This document shows positions 8,819 to 18,046 of a stretch of DNA of 52,784 nucleotides, in pieces (within the stretch, counting starts at the first letter, position 1; each line of letters opens with the position of its first letter). Both the position numbers and the translations under genes were made by a program. A model generated the notes under the pieces. The model saw only the letters and a program-made list of their open reading frames with translations. It was not told the DNA's origin and searched no databases. Location of the stretch: NCBI GenBank assembly GCA_023150455.1, contig JAKLKW010000068.1, positions 1 to 52,784 of the forward strand. The letters are read 5' to 3'. Source of the stretch: Alphaproteobacteria bacterium. GTDB lineage: Bacteria > Pseudomonadota > Alphaproteobacteria > JAEULC01.

Positions 8819-11280
8819 ACGTACGGTCCGGTGAATGCCTGGACGTGCACTACTGCGCCGTGCTGATCGGCGTCGGTGCGACCACGGTCAACGCCTACCT
8901 GGCGCAGGAGGCGATCGCCGATCGCCATCGCCGCGGCCTGTTCGGCAACCTGTCCCTGCGCGACTGCGTCAAGCGCTACAAGGAGGCGGTCGACCAGGGC
9001 CTCTTGAAGGTTATGTCCAAGATGGGCATCTCGATCATCAGCTCCTATCGCGGCGGCTACAACTTCGAGGCGGTCGGCCTGTCGCGCTCGCTGGTGGGCG
9101 AGTTCTTCCCCGGCATGACCAGCCGCATCTCCGGCATCGGCCTGACCGGCCTGCAGGAGAAGGTGCTCGAGCTGCACCGGCGCGCCTTCGACGAGGACGC
9201 CGTGGCGCTGCCGGTCGGCGGCTTCTACAAGTATCGCCGCGGCGGCGAGATGCATGCCTGGGAAGCGAACCTGATCCACACGCTGCAGGGCGCGGTGGCG
9301 AAGGATTCCTACGCGACCTACAAGAAGTACAGCGAGGCCGTCCGGCGGCTGCCGCCGGTCAGCCTGCGCGACCTGCTGGATTTCGAGTTCCGGCGGCCTT
9401 CCGTCTCGGTCGACGAGGTCGAATCGATCACCGAGATCCGCAAGCGCTTCGTCACGCCCGGCATGTCGCTCGGCGCGCTCGGCCCCGAGGCGCACGGCAC
9501 GCTCAACATTGCCATGAACCGCATCGGCGCGAAGTCGGACTCGGGCGAGGGCGGCGAGGATCCCGCGCGCTTCAAGCCGCGGCCGAACGGCGACAACGCC
9601 AACTCGGCGATCAAGCAGATCGCCTCGGGCCGCTTCGGCGTCACCGCCGAGTACCTCAACAACTGCCGCGAGATCGAGATCAAGGTGGCGCAGGGCGCCA
9701 AGCCCGGCGAGGGCGGCCAGCTGCCCGGCTTCAAGGTCACGGTCGAGATCGCCAAGCTCCGGCACGCCACGCCGGGCGTGATGCTGATCTCGCCGCCGCC
9801 GCACCACGACATCTACTCGATCGAGGACCTGGCGCAGCTGATCTACGACCTGAAGCAGATCAATCCCGACGCCAAGGTCTGCGTGAAGCTGGTGTCGCGC
9901 TCGGGCATCGGCACGATCGCCGCGGGCGTCGCCAAGGCCAACGCCGACGTGATCCTGATCTCCGGCCACTCGGGCGGCACCGGCGCCAGCCCGCAGAGCT
10001 CGATCAAGTTCGCCGGCGTGCCCTGGGAGATGGGCTTGAGCGAGGTGCACCAGGTGCTGACCTTGAACCGGCTCAGGCACCGCGTGCGCCTGCGCACCGA
10101 CGGCGGCATCAAGACCGGCCGCGACGTGGTGATCGCCGCCATGCTCGGCGCCGAGGAATACGGCGTCGGCACGGCCTCGCTCGTCGCCATGGGCTGCATC
10201 ATGGTCCGGCAGTGCCATTCCAACACCTGCCCGGTCGGCGTCTGCACGCAGGACCCGCGCCTGCGCGCCAAGTTCGAGGGCACGCCCGAGAAGGTCGTCA
10301 ACCTGTTCAGCTTCATCGCCGAGGAGACGCGCGAGATCCTGGCGCAGCTCGGCGCGCGGTCCTTGAACGAGATCATCGGCCGCACCGACCTTCTGACCCA
10401 GGTCAGCCGCGGCGGCGCGCATCTCGACGACCTCGACCTCAACTCGCTCCTGGCCCAGGCCGACCCGGGCAACCAGCCGCGCTACTGCACGCTCGAGGGC
10501 CGCAACGAGGTGCCCGAGACGCTGGACGCGCGCATGATCACCGACGCGCGCGCGCTGTTCGAGGACGGCGAGAAGATGCAGCTCGCCTACAACATCCGCA
10601 ACACCTACCGCGCGATCGGCACCAAGCTCAGCTCCAGGATCGTGCGCCGGTTCGGCATGACGGGGCTGAAGCCCGGCCACATCACCGTGCGCCTGCGCGG
10701 CTCGGCCGGCCAGTCGCTCGGCGCCTTCGCCGTGCAGGGCCTGAAGCTCGAGGTGTTCGGTGACGCCAACGACTATGTCGGCAAGGGCCTGAGCGGCGGC
10801 ACGATCGTCGTCCGGCCGATGACCGCGAGCCCGCTGGCGAGCAACGAGAACGCCATCATCGGCAACACGGTGCTCTATGGCGCCACCGCCGGCAGGCTGT
10901 TCGCCGCCGGCCAGGCCGGCGAGCGCTTCGCCGTGCGCAATTCCGGTGCCGACGTCGTGGTCGAGGGCTGCGGCTCGAACGGCTGCGAGTACATGACCGG
11001 CGGCGTCGCCGTGATCCTCGGCCGCATCGGCGACAACTTCGCCGCCGGCATGACCGGCGGCATGGCGTTCGTCTACGACCCGGCGAACGGCTTCGAGCAG
11101 CGCGTCAATCCCGACTCGGTCGTGTGGCAGCGCATCGACTCGGCGCACTGGGAAGGCGTGCTGCGCGCGCTGGTGCAGGACCACGTGTCGGAGACGCAGT
11201 CGCGCTATGCCGCGCGGCTGCTCAACGACTGGGACCCGCTCAGCGACACCGCCGCGGCCGCGGCCGGCGAGGACGACTGA
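8803..11280 (+). pseudogene. gltB: Glutamate synthase large subunit, 3' part (out of frame with the 5' part)
   Basis: From TFTSLNVRSGE (8803 on) the remaining 825 codons read as an intact GltB C-terminal half. They contain the FMN/2-oxoglutarate synthase domain (GMSLGALGPEAHGTLNIAMN, ISGHSGGTGASP), the [3Fe-4S] cysteines in MGCIMVRQCHSNTCPVGVC, and the C-terminal glycine-rich beta-helix domain. No start codon or ribosome site makes this a natural separate gene. Joining the two parts needs an insertion of 3n+1 bases, about 100 judging from the family. Either the deposited sequence lost a block (assembly error) or the gene is truly mutated. It ends 5 bases before the next gene. Confidence 0.9.
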
Positions 11281-11285
11281 AGCCG

Positions 11286-11897
11286 ATGCTGACGCTGCAC
11301 GACAACATCACGTCGGGCAACGGCTACAAGTGCCGGCTCATGCTGGCGCTGAAGGGCACGCCCTACAAGCGCATCGAGTACGACATCGACAAGGCGGAGA
11401 CGCGCACGCCCGCCTTCCTCGGCAGCGTCAACCCGAACGGGCGCATCCCGGTGCTCGAGCTTGAGGACGGCACGTGCCTGCCCGAATCGAACGCGATCCT
11501 CTACTACCTGGCGCAGGGCACCGACCTGTGGCCGTCCAATCAGGTCGACCGGGCGCGCGTGCTGTCGTGGATGTGCTTCGAGCAGTACAGCCACGAGCCC
11601 AACATCGCCACGGTGCGCTACTGGATCACGCACAAGGTCGAGATGATGCCGGCGCGCAAGGCGGCGATGCCGGGCAAGCGCGAGCAGGGCTATGCCGCGC
11701 TCGACGTGATGGAGAAGCACCTGTCGGCGAAGGACTGGTTCGCCGCCGGCCGCTACACCATCGCCGACATCGCGCTCTACGCCTACACGCACGTGGCGGA
11801 GGAGGGTGGCTTCGACTTGAAGCCCTATCCCGCGGTGCGCGCCTGGATCAGCCGGGTGGCGTCGAAGCCGGGGCACATCCCGATCACGCAGGGGTAG
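11286..11897 (+). CDS. Glutathione S-transferase family protein
   Basis: A 203-residue GST. The N-terminal thioredoxin-like domain (1-80) contains NPNGRIPVLELEDG and LPESNAILYYLA, the glutathione-binding cis-Pro and the (E)S pair. The C-terminal helical domain (90-200) contains GRYTIADIALYAYTH, the N-capping box typical of GSTs. It probably conjugates or reduces small electrophiles with glutathione; the substrate is not predictable. The ATG lies five bases after the gltB stop, so it may ride on the gltDB transcript, an unexplained pairing. Confidence 0.88.
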   Translation: MLTLHDNITSGNGYKCRLMLALKGTPYKRIEYDIDKAETRTPAFLGSVNPNGRIPVLELEDGTCLPESNAILYYLAQGTDLWPSNQVDRARVLSWMCFEQYSHEPNIATVRYWITHKVEMMPARKAAMPGKREQGYAALDVMEKHLSAKDWFAAGRYTIADIALYAYTHVAEEGGFDLKPYPAVRAWISRVASKPGHIPITQG

Positions 11898-11928
11898 CGG
11901 AGAATCGAGGCGCCGACCGGCGCTTCAC

Positions 11929-12360
11929 TCAACTCTTGCAGGGGTTGACCCAGCGCAGCCCGGCGAAGCGTGCGAAATCGGCGTCCGTGGAATAGAGGAC
12001 GCAGCCGCGTTCCATGGCGAGGACCGCCAGATGGGCGTTCGTCGTCAGGTTTCCCGCCGTTCCCAGCCGTTCCAGCACGGCGCGAAGCCGGGCGAAATGC
12101 ATGTCCGATGGCTGTGCTATGTGGACATGCGGCAGTTCCAGCCACCCGTGGATGCGTGCCATGACGTCGCCGACGGCAAGCGGCCGGGTGACGATCTTGC
12201 GATTGGTGGTGATGCGGATGAACCCGAGGAGCGCCGCCCAGGCGAGGCCGACGCCTTGCGAGCCGGAAAGGCAGCCATCCCACCAGAGCCGCGCGGCCTC
12301 GTGGTCCGCCGAATCGGAATCATGTGCGTGAACGAGAGCGTTGACGTCGGGCGGGATCAC
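11929..12360 (-). CDS. vapC: VapC-type PIN toxin, with an altered active-site position
   Basis: A 143-residue PIN-domain protein of the VapC ribonuclease toxin family, starting at GTG 12360 (VIPPDVNALVHAHD, first active-site Asp at residue 5). The C-terminal half has GNLTTNAHLAVLA and LYSTDADFARF. In relatives the first of these usually reads DAHLA; here it is NAHLA, so one metal-binding Asp (residue 108) is Asn. The acids near residues 126-128 are kept. It overlaps the 3' end of the antitoxin gene by 41 bases, a typical coupled arrangement. The toxin would cleave RNA when freed from VapB. The substitution raises the chance that this copy is weakened. Confidence 0.82.
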   Translation of the reverse strand: MIPPDVNALVHAHDSDSADHEAARLWWDGCLSGSQGVGLAWAALLGFIRITTNRKIVTRPLAVGDVMARIHGWLELPHVHIAQPSDMHFARLRAVLERLGTAGNLTTNAHLAVLAMERGCVLYSTDADFARFAGLRWVNPCKS

Positions 12361-12622
12361 GTGGCTTCTCCGCCGCGGCGGCGAACGCTTCGGGTTCCAG
12401 CTCGTCGGCAAGCTGGCCGAGCTTGTCGAGGTCGATGCCGGGTCGGAAGCCAAAGGAATGCGGCACGGTTTTCGGCACGGCACTGCGGCGGGCCTTCGCC
12501 GCTTCACCGAGACCGGCACGGATCGTCCGGTTCACGGCTTCCTTGAACGGGACGCCCAGCTCGCGCGCGCGTTGCTTCAATAGCGCCGCAAGATCGTCGT
12601 CGATGGTCAGAGTTGTGCGCAT
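12320..12622 (-). CDS. vapB: VapB-type ribbon-helix-helix antitoxin
   Basis: A 100-residue protein starting MRTTLTIDDDLAALLKQRA, the ribbon-helix-helix pattern of VapB-like antitoxins: a beta strand with alternating polar residues, then a helix with KEAVNRTIRAGL. The N-terminal part should bind the operator and repress the pair; the C-terminal Pro/Arg-rich tail should wrap the PIN toxin. The ATG at 12622 is preferred over an in-frame start 21 bases upstream because it gives the standard family N-terminus. It is directly upstream of, and overlaps, vapC. Confidence 0.82.
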   Translation of the reverse strand: MRTTLTIDDDLAALLKQRARELGVPFKEAVNRTIRAGLGEAAKARRSAVPKTVPHSFGFRPGIDLDKLGQLADELEPEAFAAAAEKPRDPARRQRSRSRT

Positions 12623-12676
12623 GAGGACATCATGGGAGCCCACTGTATTGATGCCAAGACATCAAAAAATGGCGCG

Positions 12677-15352
12677 TCAATGCGCCGCCCGGCTTCGGGC
12701 GGTTTTCTCGCTGACGAACACGTAGCGTTGATACAGGAACCCGATCCCGACCAGGGAGAGGCCGAGGCCGAAGAACGAGGCGACGCGCCACAGGCCGGCG
12801 AGGTCGTCCATGTCGACGATGAAGACCTTGAGCACCGCGGCCATGACGACGATGAGCGAGCCGAAGCGCAAGGCCTGGCTCTTCTGCCACAGTCCGCCGG
12901 CCAGCAGCGCTCCGGCATAGACGAGCCAGACGACGGAGTAGGCGTAGGACTCGGCGTCGCCGACCTCGCCGCCGTCGAGCCGGCTGCCCTGGAAGGCGTG
13001 CCGCGTCTCCAGCGAGACCCAGGCGAATCCCAGCAGCAGGGCGAAAGCGGCGGCGGCGAAGGGAACGCTGCGCCGCTCGATCGGGCGCGTGACCCAGGCG
13101 AAGGCGAGCAGCAGGCCGGCGGGCGCGAGATAGGCGAGCAGCAGCACGTTCACGACGGGCAGCGCGCCGGTCTCGAGCCGGCTCCAGACCGGGTTGTAGA
13201 ACACGAGCTCGACCAGGATCAGATGGGCGACTGCGAGCGCGAGCAGCACGCGCCGGGCGGCCACGATGCGCGCCTGCCCGTGCTCGAGCGCCGTGGTGAG
13301 TCCCGCGGCCAGCGCCAGCCAGCCGACCGGGTAGCAGGCGTGCTCGAGCAGCGTGTTGGCGCGCCAGTCCGCCGCCTGCATCAAGAGGGCGCGATACTCG
13401 AAAGCGACCAGCAGCGCCGCGAAACCGAACACGAGCGCGCGCAGCATGGCGTCCAGCCAGTCCGGCCGCTCGTGCGCGAAGCCGCGCCAGGCCCAGTACG
13501 TCGCCGCCAACGACACGCCGTAGCCGTAGAGCGGCCAGTGCTCGCCGGCCAGCGCCGCGCGCGCGTAGTTCAGCAGGTCCGGGTTGAACGCCAGGCGGGC
13601 GCATAGCAGCGCGGCGACGATCCCCGCCAGCGCGCGCAGCGTCTTGACCGGCAGGAGGCGATGGATCCAGGCCAGCGCCGGCAGCTCGAGCGACAGCGCG
13701 ACCGACAGCCAGGCGTCGCGCAGCGCCATCGTGAGCGCCAGCGTCACCGCGGCGGTGACGGCGGCGGCGTAGATCGCGAGCGCGCCGGCGTACTCGGGCG
13801 CGTCGCGATAGCGGACGAGGCGTCCGACCGCGGCGAGCGCGGCCAATCCCAGGCCCAGGGAAGCGGTCGACCAGGCGAGGTCGATCTCGAACCGCGCGAT
13901 GCGCCAATAGGCGGCGACCAGCAGCAGGAGCGGCGTCGCCGTCGAGACGCTCGCCCACAGGATCGGCCGCGCGGCGCCCCACAAGGCGACGAACCCGACG
14001 GCCGCATAGGCCGCGCCGAAGGCGGCGGCGGCGGTCAGGAAGGTGGCGGCCGCGGGCGGCACATGCGGGCCCCAGCCGACATCGCCTTCCCACACGACCG
14101 GCGCCTGCGGCCCCAGGATCATCGGCAGGTGCCACAGCGCGATGGCGGCGACCGTCACGGAAGCGGCGACGGGCGCCAGCGCGTCCAGCGGCGCATGGCG
14201 GCGCGCGCCGAAGACGAGCACGGCGCCGGTCATGGCGAGCGTGGCGAGTCCGAGCGCGCCGTAGCCGTCGATCCGGACGATGCCGAAGCTCAGCAGCGCC
14301 GCGGCGATGCCGGCGGCCAGCACGAGATGCCGTGCCTGCGCCCCGGCGCCGGTCCCGACCGCCGCCACGATCCGCGGCGCGGCGGCGATGTGGATGGCGG
14401 CGATCGCCACGGCGAAGAATCCGAGCGGCGCCAGTGCCGCGACGTCGCGCGGCAGGCCGATCCAGGCGAGCGCCCACAGCAGGCTGCCCGCGAGCGCCAG
14501 CCACGCCATCCACAGCCATGCGCGGAACACCGTCATGGCGAGCGCGCCGATGACCAGCGCGAAGAGATAGCCGAACAGCACCCAGCCGTTGGGCTGGTCG
14601 GTCGAAACGAGCGCCGGCGCCAGGAAACCACCGACCACGCTGAGCAGCGCCAGGAACGGTCCGTGCAGGATCGCCATGACGGAGGCCGCGACCGAGACCG
14701 CAGCCATGCCGGCGAAGGTCATAGGCGGCGGCAGGAAAAAGTAGAGCTGTCCCGCCGCGTAGATGCTGGCGTAGCAGGCGAGGAACCCGGCCGAGGACAG
14801 GGCCGGCGGCACGTAGTCCGCACGGACCTGCGCGTCGGTCGCCGGGAAGCGCCGGCGCACCCATTCGCCGAGCGCGATCAGCGCCAGGCCGGCGAGTAAG
14901 CCGAGCGTGACGCGCACGCCGGGCCCGAGCCAGCCGCGCTCGACCGCCTCGCGCACCAGGAACACGCCGGCCAGCGCCAGCGTCGCCGCGCCCAGCCAGA
15001 CGAACCAGCGCGAGGTGATGCTGCGCTCGATGTTGTCGAGTGTCGACAGGCGCGGCGCCGCCGCCTCGGGCGCGGCCGCGGCGACCTCCGCCGCGGGTGT
15101 TGGCTCCGCCGTGGGCGCGGGCTCCGGCGCTGCGGACGCGGGTTCGGCCGGAGGCGCCGCCTCGGGCACGGACGTCGGCGCGGCGATCGGCGCGCCCGTC
15201 ACCGCCGCCTCGATCGCGGCGATGCGCTGCTCGATGGCGTCCAGCCGCCGGCGCTGCCCGCGCGCGACGACGATGGCGCGAATCGCGAGGCCGGGAACGA
15301 CGAGGCCGAAGAAGCTCGCGAGCAGCATGGCAAGGGTGACGAGCGATTCCAC
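12677..15352 (-). CDS. Large polytopic membrane protein, DUF2339 family
   Basis: An 891-residue protein. A first helix (VTLAMLLASFFGLVVPGLAI) is followed by a short coiled-coil-like segment (RLDAIEQRIAAIEAAV), a long Ala/Pro/Glu-rich linker (about 55-110) and then more than 20 closely packed hydrophobic segments. The segment SRWFVWLGAATLALAGVFLV and the layout match DUF2339 proteins, large bacterial inner-membrane proteins of unknown role. The start is GTG 15352, behind GAGGAAGG. Earlier in-frame codons encode a polar, unlike-family stretch. It is divergent from a glycosyltransferase, which may hint at an envelope role, but that is conjecture. Confidence 0.85.
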   Translation of the reverse strand: MESLVTLAMLLASFFGLVVPGLAIRAIVVARGQRRRLDAIEQRIAAIEAAVTGAPIAAPTSVPEAAPPAEPASAAPEPAPTAEPTPAAEVAAAAPEAAAPRLSTLDNIERSITSRWFVWLGAATLALAGVFLVREAVERGWLGPGVRVTLGLLAGLALIALGEWVRRRFPATDAQVRADYVPPALSSAGFLACYASIYAAGQLYFFLPPPMTFAGMAAVSVAASVMAILHGPFLALLSVVGGFLAPALVSTDQPNGWVLFGYLFALVIGALAMTVFRAWLWMAWLALAGSLLWALAWIGLPRDVAALAPLGFFAVAIAAIHIAAAPRIVAAVGTGAGAQARHLVLAAGIAAALLSFGIVRIDGYGALGLATLAMTGAVLVFGARRHAPLDALAPVAASVTVAAIALWHLPMILGPQAPVVWEGDVGWGPHVPPAAATFLTAAAAFGAAYAAVGFVALWGAARPILWASVSTATPLLLLVAAYWRIARFEIDLAWSTASLGLGLAALAAVGRLVRYRDAPEYAGALAIYAAAVTAAVTLALTMALRDAWLSVALSLELPALAWIHRLLPVKTLRALAGIVAALLCARLAFNPDLLNYARAALAGEHWPLYGYGVSLAATYWAWRGFAHERPDWLDAMLRALVFGFAALLVAFEYRALLMQAADWRANTLLEHACYPVGWLALAAGLTTALEHGQARIVAARRVLLALAVAHLILVELVFYNPVWSRLETGALPVVNVLLLAYLAPAGLLLAFAWVTRPIERRSVPFAAAAFALLLGFAWVSLETRHAFQGSRLDGGEVGDAESYAYSVVWLVYAGALLAGGLWQKSQALRFGSLIVVMAAVLKVFIVDMDDLAGLWRVASFFGLGLSLVGIGFLYQRYVFVSEKTARSRAAH

Positions 15353-15483
15353 GCGGACCTTCCTCGGGCGGTCGGACGGAGCGTCGGGTTCGCCGCCAAA
15401 ATAGCATCGATCGCGGGTGGGTTCATCGTCGGCGGCGGCGGCGCTGCAACGAAAAGGTGAATCCGATTCGCGCAAGCGCGGGC

Positions 15484-15512
15484 TTGGGCGCGGCCCGCGC
15501 GCGCCTTATAGT
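15484..15512 (+). promoter_or_regulatory. Candidate promoter for the 15548 glycosyltransferase
   Basis: TTGGGC (15484-15489), 17 bases, TATAGT (15507-15512), 36 bases before the ATG. The TATAGT-CGCGC context recurs at 17271 ahead of fzlA. No strong Shine-Dalgarno is seen between it and the start. Confidence 0.45.
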
Positions 15513-15547
15513 CGCGCCGACCCGCCGCTCCCTGCGCATCGGTTCCC

Positions 15548-17206
15548 ATGTCCGCGCCCGACCTCGGCAACGCCGCCATCCGCTTCCACACCAGCGCGAT
15601 CCGCCGCGAGGACGGGCGGCTGATGGGCCTGCATTCGGCCAACGAAGGCTTCATCCGCGCCTTCGCGCGGCACGGCGGCCTCGACCTCTTCCATTGCCTG
15701 GTCGAGGGCCGCGAGCACGCCGAGGAGTTCACGCGCCTGGTCAAGGCCGAGCGGCCGGCGGCGAAGGTGCACGCCATCGACGGCCGCCTCCTGCGCGGAC
15801 TGGCCGATCCGGGCTGCGTCAGCTGGATGGACCCGTCGATCGCGCGCGTCCTGTGGCGGCGCCGCGCGCTCGGGCCCCGGCTGTTCAGCGTCTGCGGCCT
15901 GACGCACACGATCTCCTCGGCCAACTCGATGGAGGGCCTCGCGCAGCTGCTGCTGTCGCCGATGCAGCCCTGGGACGCGCTGGTGTGCACGTCCGATGCC
16001 GTGCGCCGCTCGGTCGAGGCGCAGCGCCTGGCGCTGCAGGACTATCTCGGCGTGCGGCTCGGCGCGGCCGAGGTGAAGCCGATCAACATCGCCGTCATCC
16101 CGCTCGGCGTCGATTGCCAGCGCCTGAAGCGCGACGACAAGGCGCGGCGCGACTGGCGCGCGAAGCTCAAGATCGGCGAGGACGACGTGGTCGCGCTGTT
16201 CGTCGGCCGCCTGAGCTTCCATGCCAAGGCCAATCCCTACGCGATGTACGTCGCGTTGCAGCGCGCTCAAGGCGCGACCGGGCGCCGCGTGCACCTGATC
16301 CAGGCCGGCTGGTTCGCCAATCCCGACATCGAGAAGTCGTTCCGCGACGGCGCGCGCGAGCACGCGCCGGACGTCACCGCGCATTTCCTCGACGGGCGCG
16401 AGCCCGCGGTGCGCGGCGGCATCTGGTCGGCCGGCGACCTGTTCGTCTCGCTGGTCGACAACGTGCAGGAGACCTTCGGCCTGGCGCCGATCGAGGCCAT
16501 GGCCGCCGGCCTGCCGGCGGTGGTCAGCGACTGGAACGGCTACAAGGACACGGTGCGCGACGGCGTGGACGGGTTCCGTATCCGCACCGTCATGCCGCCG
16601 GAAGGCGGCGGCGAGGACCTGGCGCAGCGCTTCTTCGCCGGGCTCGACACCTACGACCACTTCATCGGCGGCGTCAGCCAGGCGATCGCGGTCGACATCG
16701 ACGCCGCAGCCGCGGCGCTCGAGCGCCTGGTGGGCGACGCGGCGCTGCGCCTGCGCATGGGCGAGGAGGGCCGAAGGCGCGCGCTCGAGACCTTCGACTG
16801 GAGCGTCGTGATCCGCCAGCACCGCGCGCTCTGGGCCGAGCTGGCCGCGATCCGGGGCACGGCGCCCGACGCGGTGCCGCTCGGCGCCGGCACGGCCAAT
16901 CCGTGGCTGATGGATCCCTTCGCGATGTTCGCGAACTACGCCAGCGAGCATCTTTCGGACACGACGCGCATCGCGCTGGTCGACGGCGCCGGCGCTCGCG
17001 TCGGCCCGACGCTGCGCTCGAAGCTGGCGGGTCATTGCGCCTACGCGCTGCCGACGCCGCAGGAGCTCGGCGCGATGGCGGCGCTGCTGGCGAAGGGGCC
17101 GTCGGACGTCGGCGCCCTGCTGGCGGCGGGCGCGCCGGAGCGGCGCGTGGCGCTGCGACGCGGCGTCGCGTGGCTTCTCAAGTACGGCCTCGCGCGGCTG
17201 GCCTGA
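15548..17206 (+). CDS. Glycosyltransferase, GT4-like
   Basis: A 552-residue protein. The C-terminal Rossmann half shows VVALFVGRLSFHAKANP (about 215-231) and the nucleotide-sugar signature ETFGLAPIEAMAAGLPAVVSDWNGY with the paired glutamates of the GT-B retaining fold. The N-terminal acceptor half is less typical, and about 120 residues after position 430 extend beyond the usual catalytic unit. It probably transfers a sugar to an envelope or secreted glycan; donor and acceptor are unknown. It stands between DUF2339 (divergent) and fzlA. Confidence 0.83.
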   Translation: MSAPDLGNAAIRFHTSAIRREDGRLMGLHSANEGFIRAFARHGGLDLFHCLVEGREHAEEFTRLVKAERPAAKVHAIDGRLLRGLADPGCVSWMDPSIARVLWRRRALGPRLFSVCGLTHTISSANSMEGLAQLLLSPMQPWDALVCTSDAVRRSVEAQRLALQDYLGVRLGAAEVKPINIAVIPLGVDCQRLKRDDKARRDWRAKLKIGEDDVVALFVGRLSFHAKANPYAMYVALQRAQGATGRRVHLIQAGWFANPDIEKSFRDGAREHAPDVTAHFLDGREPAVRGGIWSAGDLFVSLVDNVQETFGLAPIEAMAAGLPAVVSDWNGYKDTVRDGVDGFRIRTVMPPEGGGEDLAQRFFAGLDTYDHFIGGVSQAIAVDIDAAAAALERLVGDAALRLRMGEEGRRRALETFDWSVVIRQHRALWAELAAIRGTAPDAVPLGAGTANPWLMDPFAMFANYASEHLSDTTRIALVDGAGARVGPTLRSKLAGHCAYALPTPQELGAMAALLAKGPSDVGALLAAGAPERRVALRRGVAWLLKYGLARLA

Positions 17207-17270
17207 CGCCGACCGGTCCCCAAAACTACGGATAGGGGGCATTTCGCTACACAGGCGGCTCCCTCGCCCC

Positions 17271-17276
17271 TATAGT
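17271..17276 (+). promoter_or_regulatory. -10 element (TATAGT) very close to the fzlA start
   Basis: TATAGT lies 9 bases before the fzlA ATG (17286), so transcription would begin at about 17282-17285 and the mRNA would have almost no leader. There is no Shine-Dalgarno between the two. A matching -35 is weak (TACACA at 17248 with 17-base spacing). Confidence 0.4.
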
Positions 17277-17285
17277 CGCGCGCGC

Positions 17286-17957
17286 ATGCGGACTCTCTAT
17301 CACCTGTTCCTCTCGGCCCATTCGCGCAAGATCCGGATCGTGCTGCGCGAGAAGGGCCTCGACTTCGAGCTCAAGGCGGAGAAGGTCTGGGAGCGGCGGC
17401 CCGAGTTCCTCGCGCTCAACCCGGCCGGCGACGTGCCGGTGCTGGTGGAGGAGGACGGCACGGCGATCAGCGACAGCGTGGCGATCGCCGAGTACCTGGA
17501 CGAATCCTATCCCGAGCCGATCCGACTCTTGCCCGGGAGCCCGCGCGAGCGCGCCGAGGTGCGCCGCTTGGTCGGCTGGTTCGACGAGAAGTTCGGCCGC
17601 GAGGTCACGGGCAACCTGGTCGGCGAGAAGCTGATGAAGCGCTTCCTCGGCCGCGGCGAGCCGAACTCCTCGGCCATCCGCGCCGGCAAGGAGAACCTGA
17701 AGACGCACATGGGCTACATCGGCTACCTGTCCGAGCGGCGCAAATGGCTGGCCGGCGACACCTACTCGCTCGCCGACGTCGCCGCCGCGGCGCAGGTGAG
17801 CTGCGTCGACTACCTGGGCGACGTGCCCTGGGACGAGCACGAGGCGGCCAAGGACTGGTACGCCCGCGTCAAGTCGCGCCCGAGCATGCGGCCGATCCTC
17901 GCCGACCACATCCCCGGCGCCCCGCCGCCCGCGCACTACGCGGATCTGGATTTCTGA
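17286..17957 (+). CDS. fzlA: FzlA, GST-fold FtsZ-binding division protein
   Basis: A 223-residue GST-like protein. The thioredoxin-like domain (1-80) has FLALNPAGDVPVLVEEDG and ISDSVAIAEYLDE; the helical domain has WLAGDTYSLADVAAAAQVS. The last residues, HYADLDF, together with the pattern RRLVGWFDEKFGREV and VDYLGDVPWDEHEAAKDWY, match FzlA of Caulobacter and other alphaproteobacteria. FzlA binds FtsZ filaments, curves them and is needed for constriction; its conserved C-terminal tail is important for that role. It is not thought to be a working glutathione enzyme. The assignment comes from remembered family features, not from an alignment. The stop lies at the edge of a long inverted repeat. 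Confidence 0.8.
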   Translation: MRTLYHLFLSAHSRKIRIVLREKGLDFELKAEKVWERRPEFLALNPAGDVPVLVEEDGTAISDSVAIAEYLDESYPEPIRLLPGSPRERAEVRRLVGWFDEKFGREVTGNLVGEKLMKRFLGRGEPNSSAIRAGKENLKTHMGYIGYLSERRKWLAGDTYSLADVAAAAQVSCVDYLGDVPWDEHEAAKDWYARVKSRPSMRPILADHIPGAPPPAHYADLDF

Positions 17958-18044
17958 AGTCAGTGGTCGGCGATCAGTAGTCGGTGATCGGAGCTGAACG
18001 GCGCCCGACTCGCGCCGCTCACTGATAACTGACTTCTGACCCCT
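17954..18044. repeat. Imperfect long inverted repeat between fzlA and the TPR gene
   Basis: Left arm from GAAGTCAGTGGTCGGCGATC ends in GGCGC; right arm starts GCGCC and ends ACTGATAACTGACTTCTGAC. The two arms are approximate reverse complements around a GGCGC-CCGACTC-GCGCC centre. Stretches like this (GTCAGTnATCAGT) recur between genes in many bacteria as multi-copy palindromes. It lies between two convergent genes and could fold as a transcript-end hairpin. Confidence 0.6.
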
Positions 18045-18046
18045 GG

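Noticed and set aside
8780-8830. Programmed frameshift in gltB
   Set aside because: There is no slippery run or stimulator, and conserved residues are missing at the junction; a simple +1 or -1 shift would not restore them.
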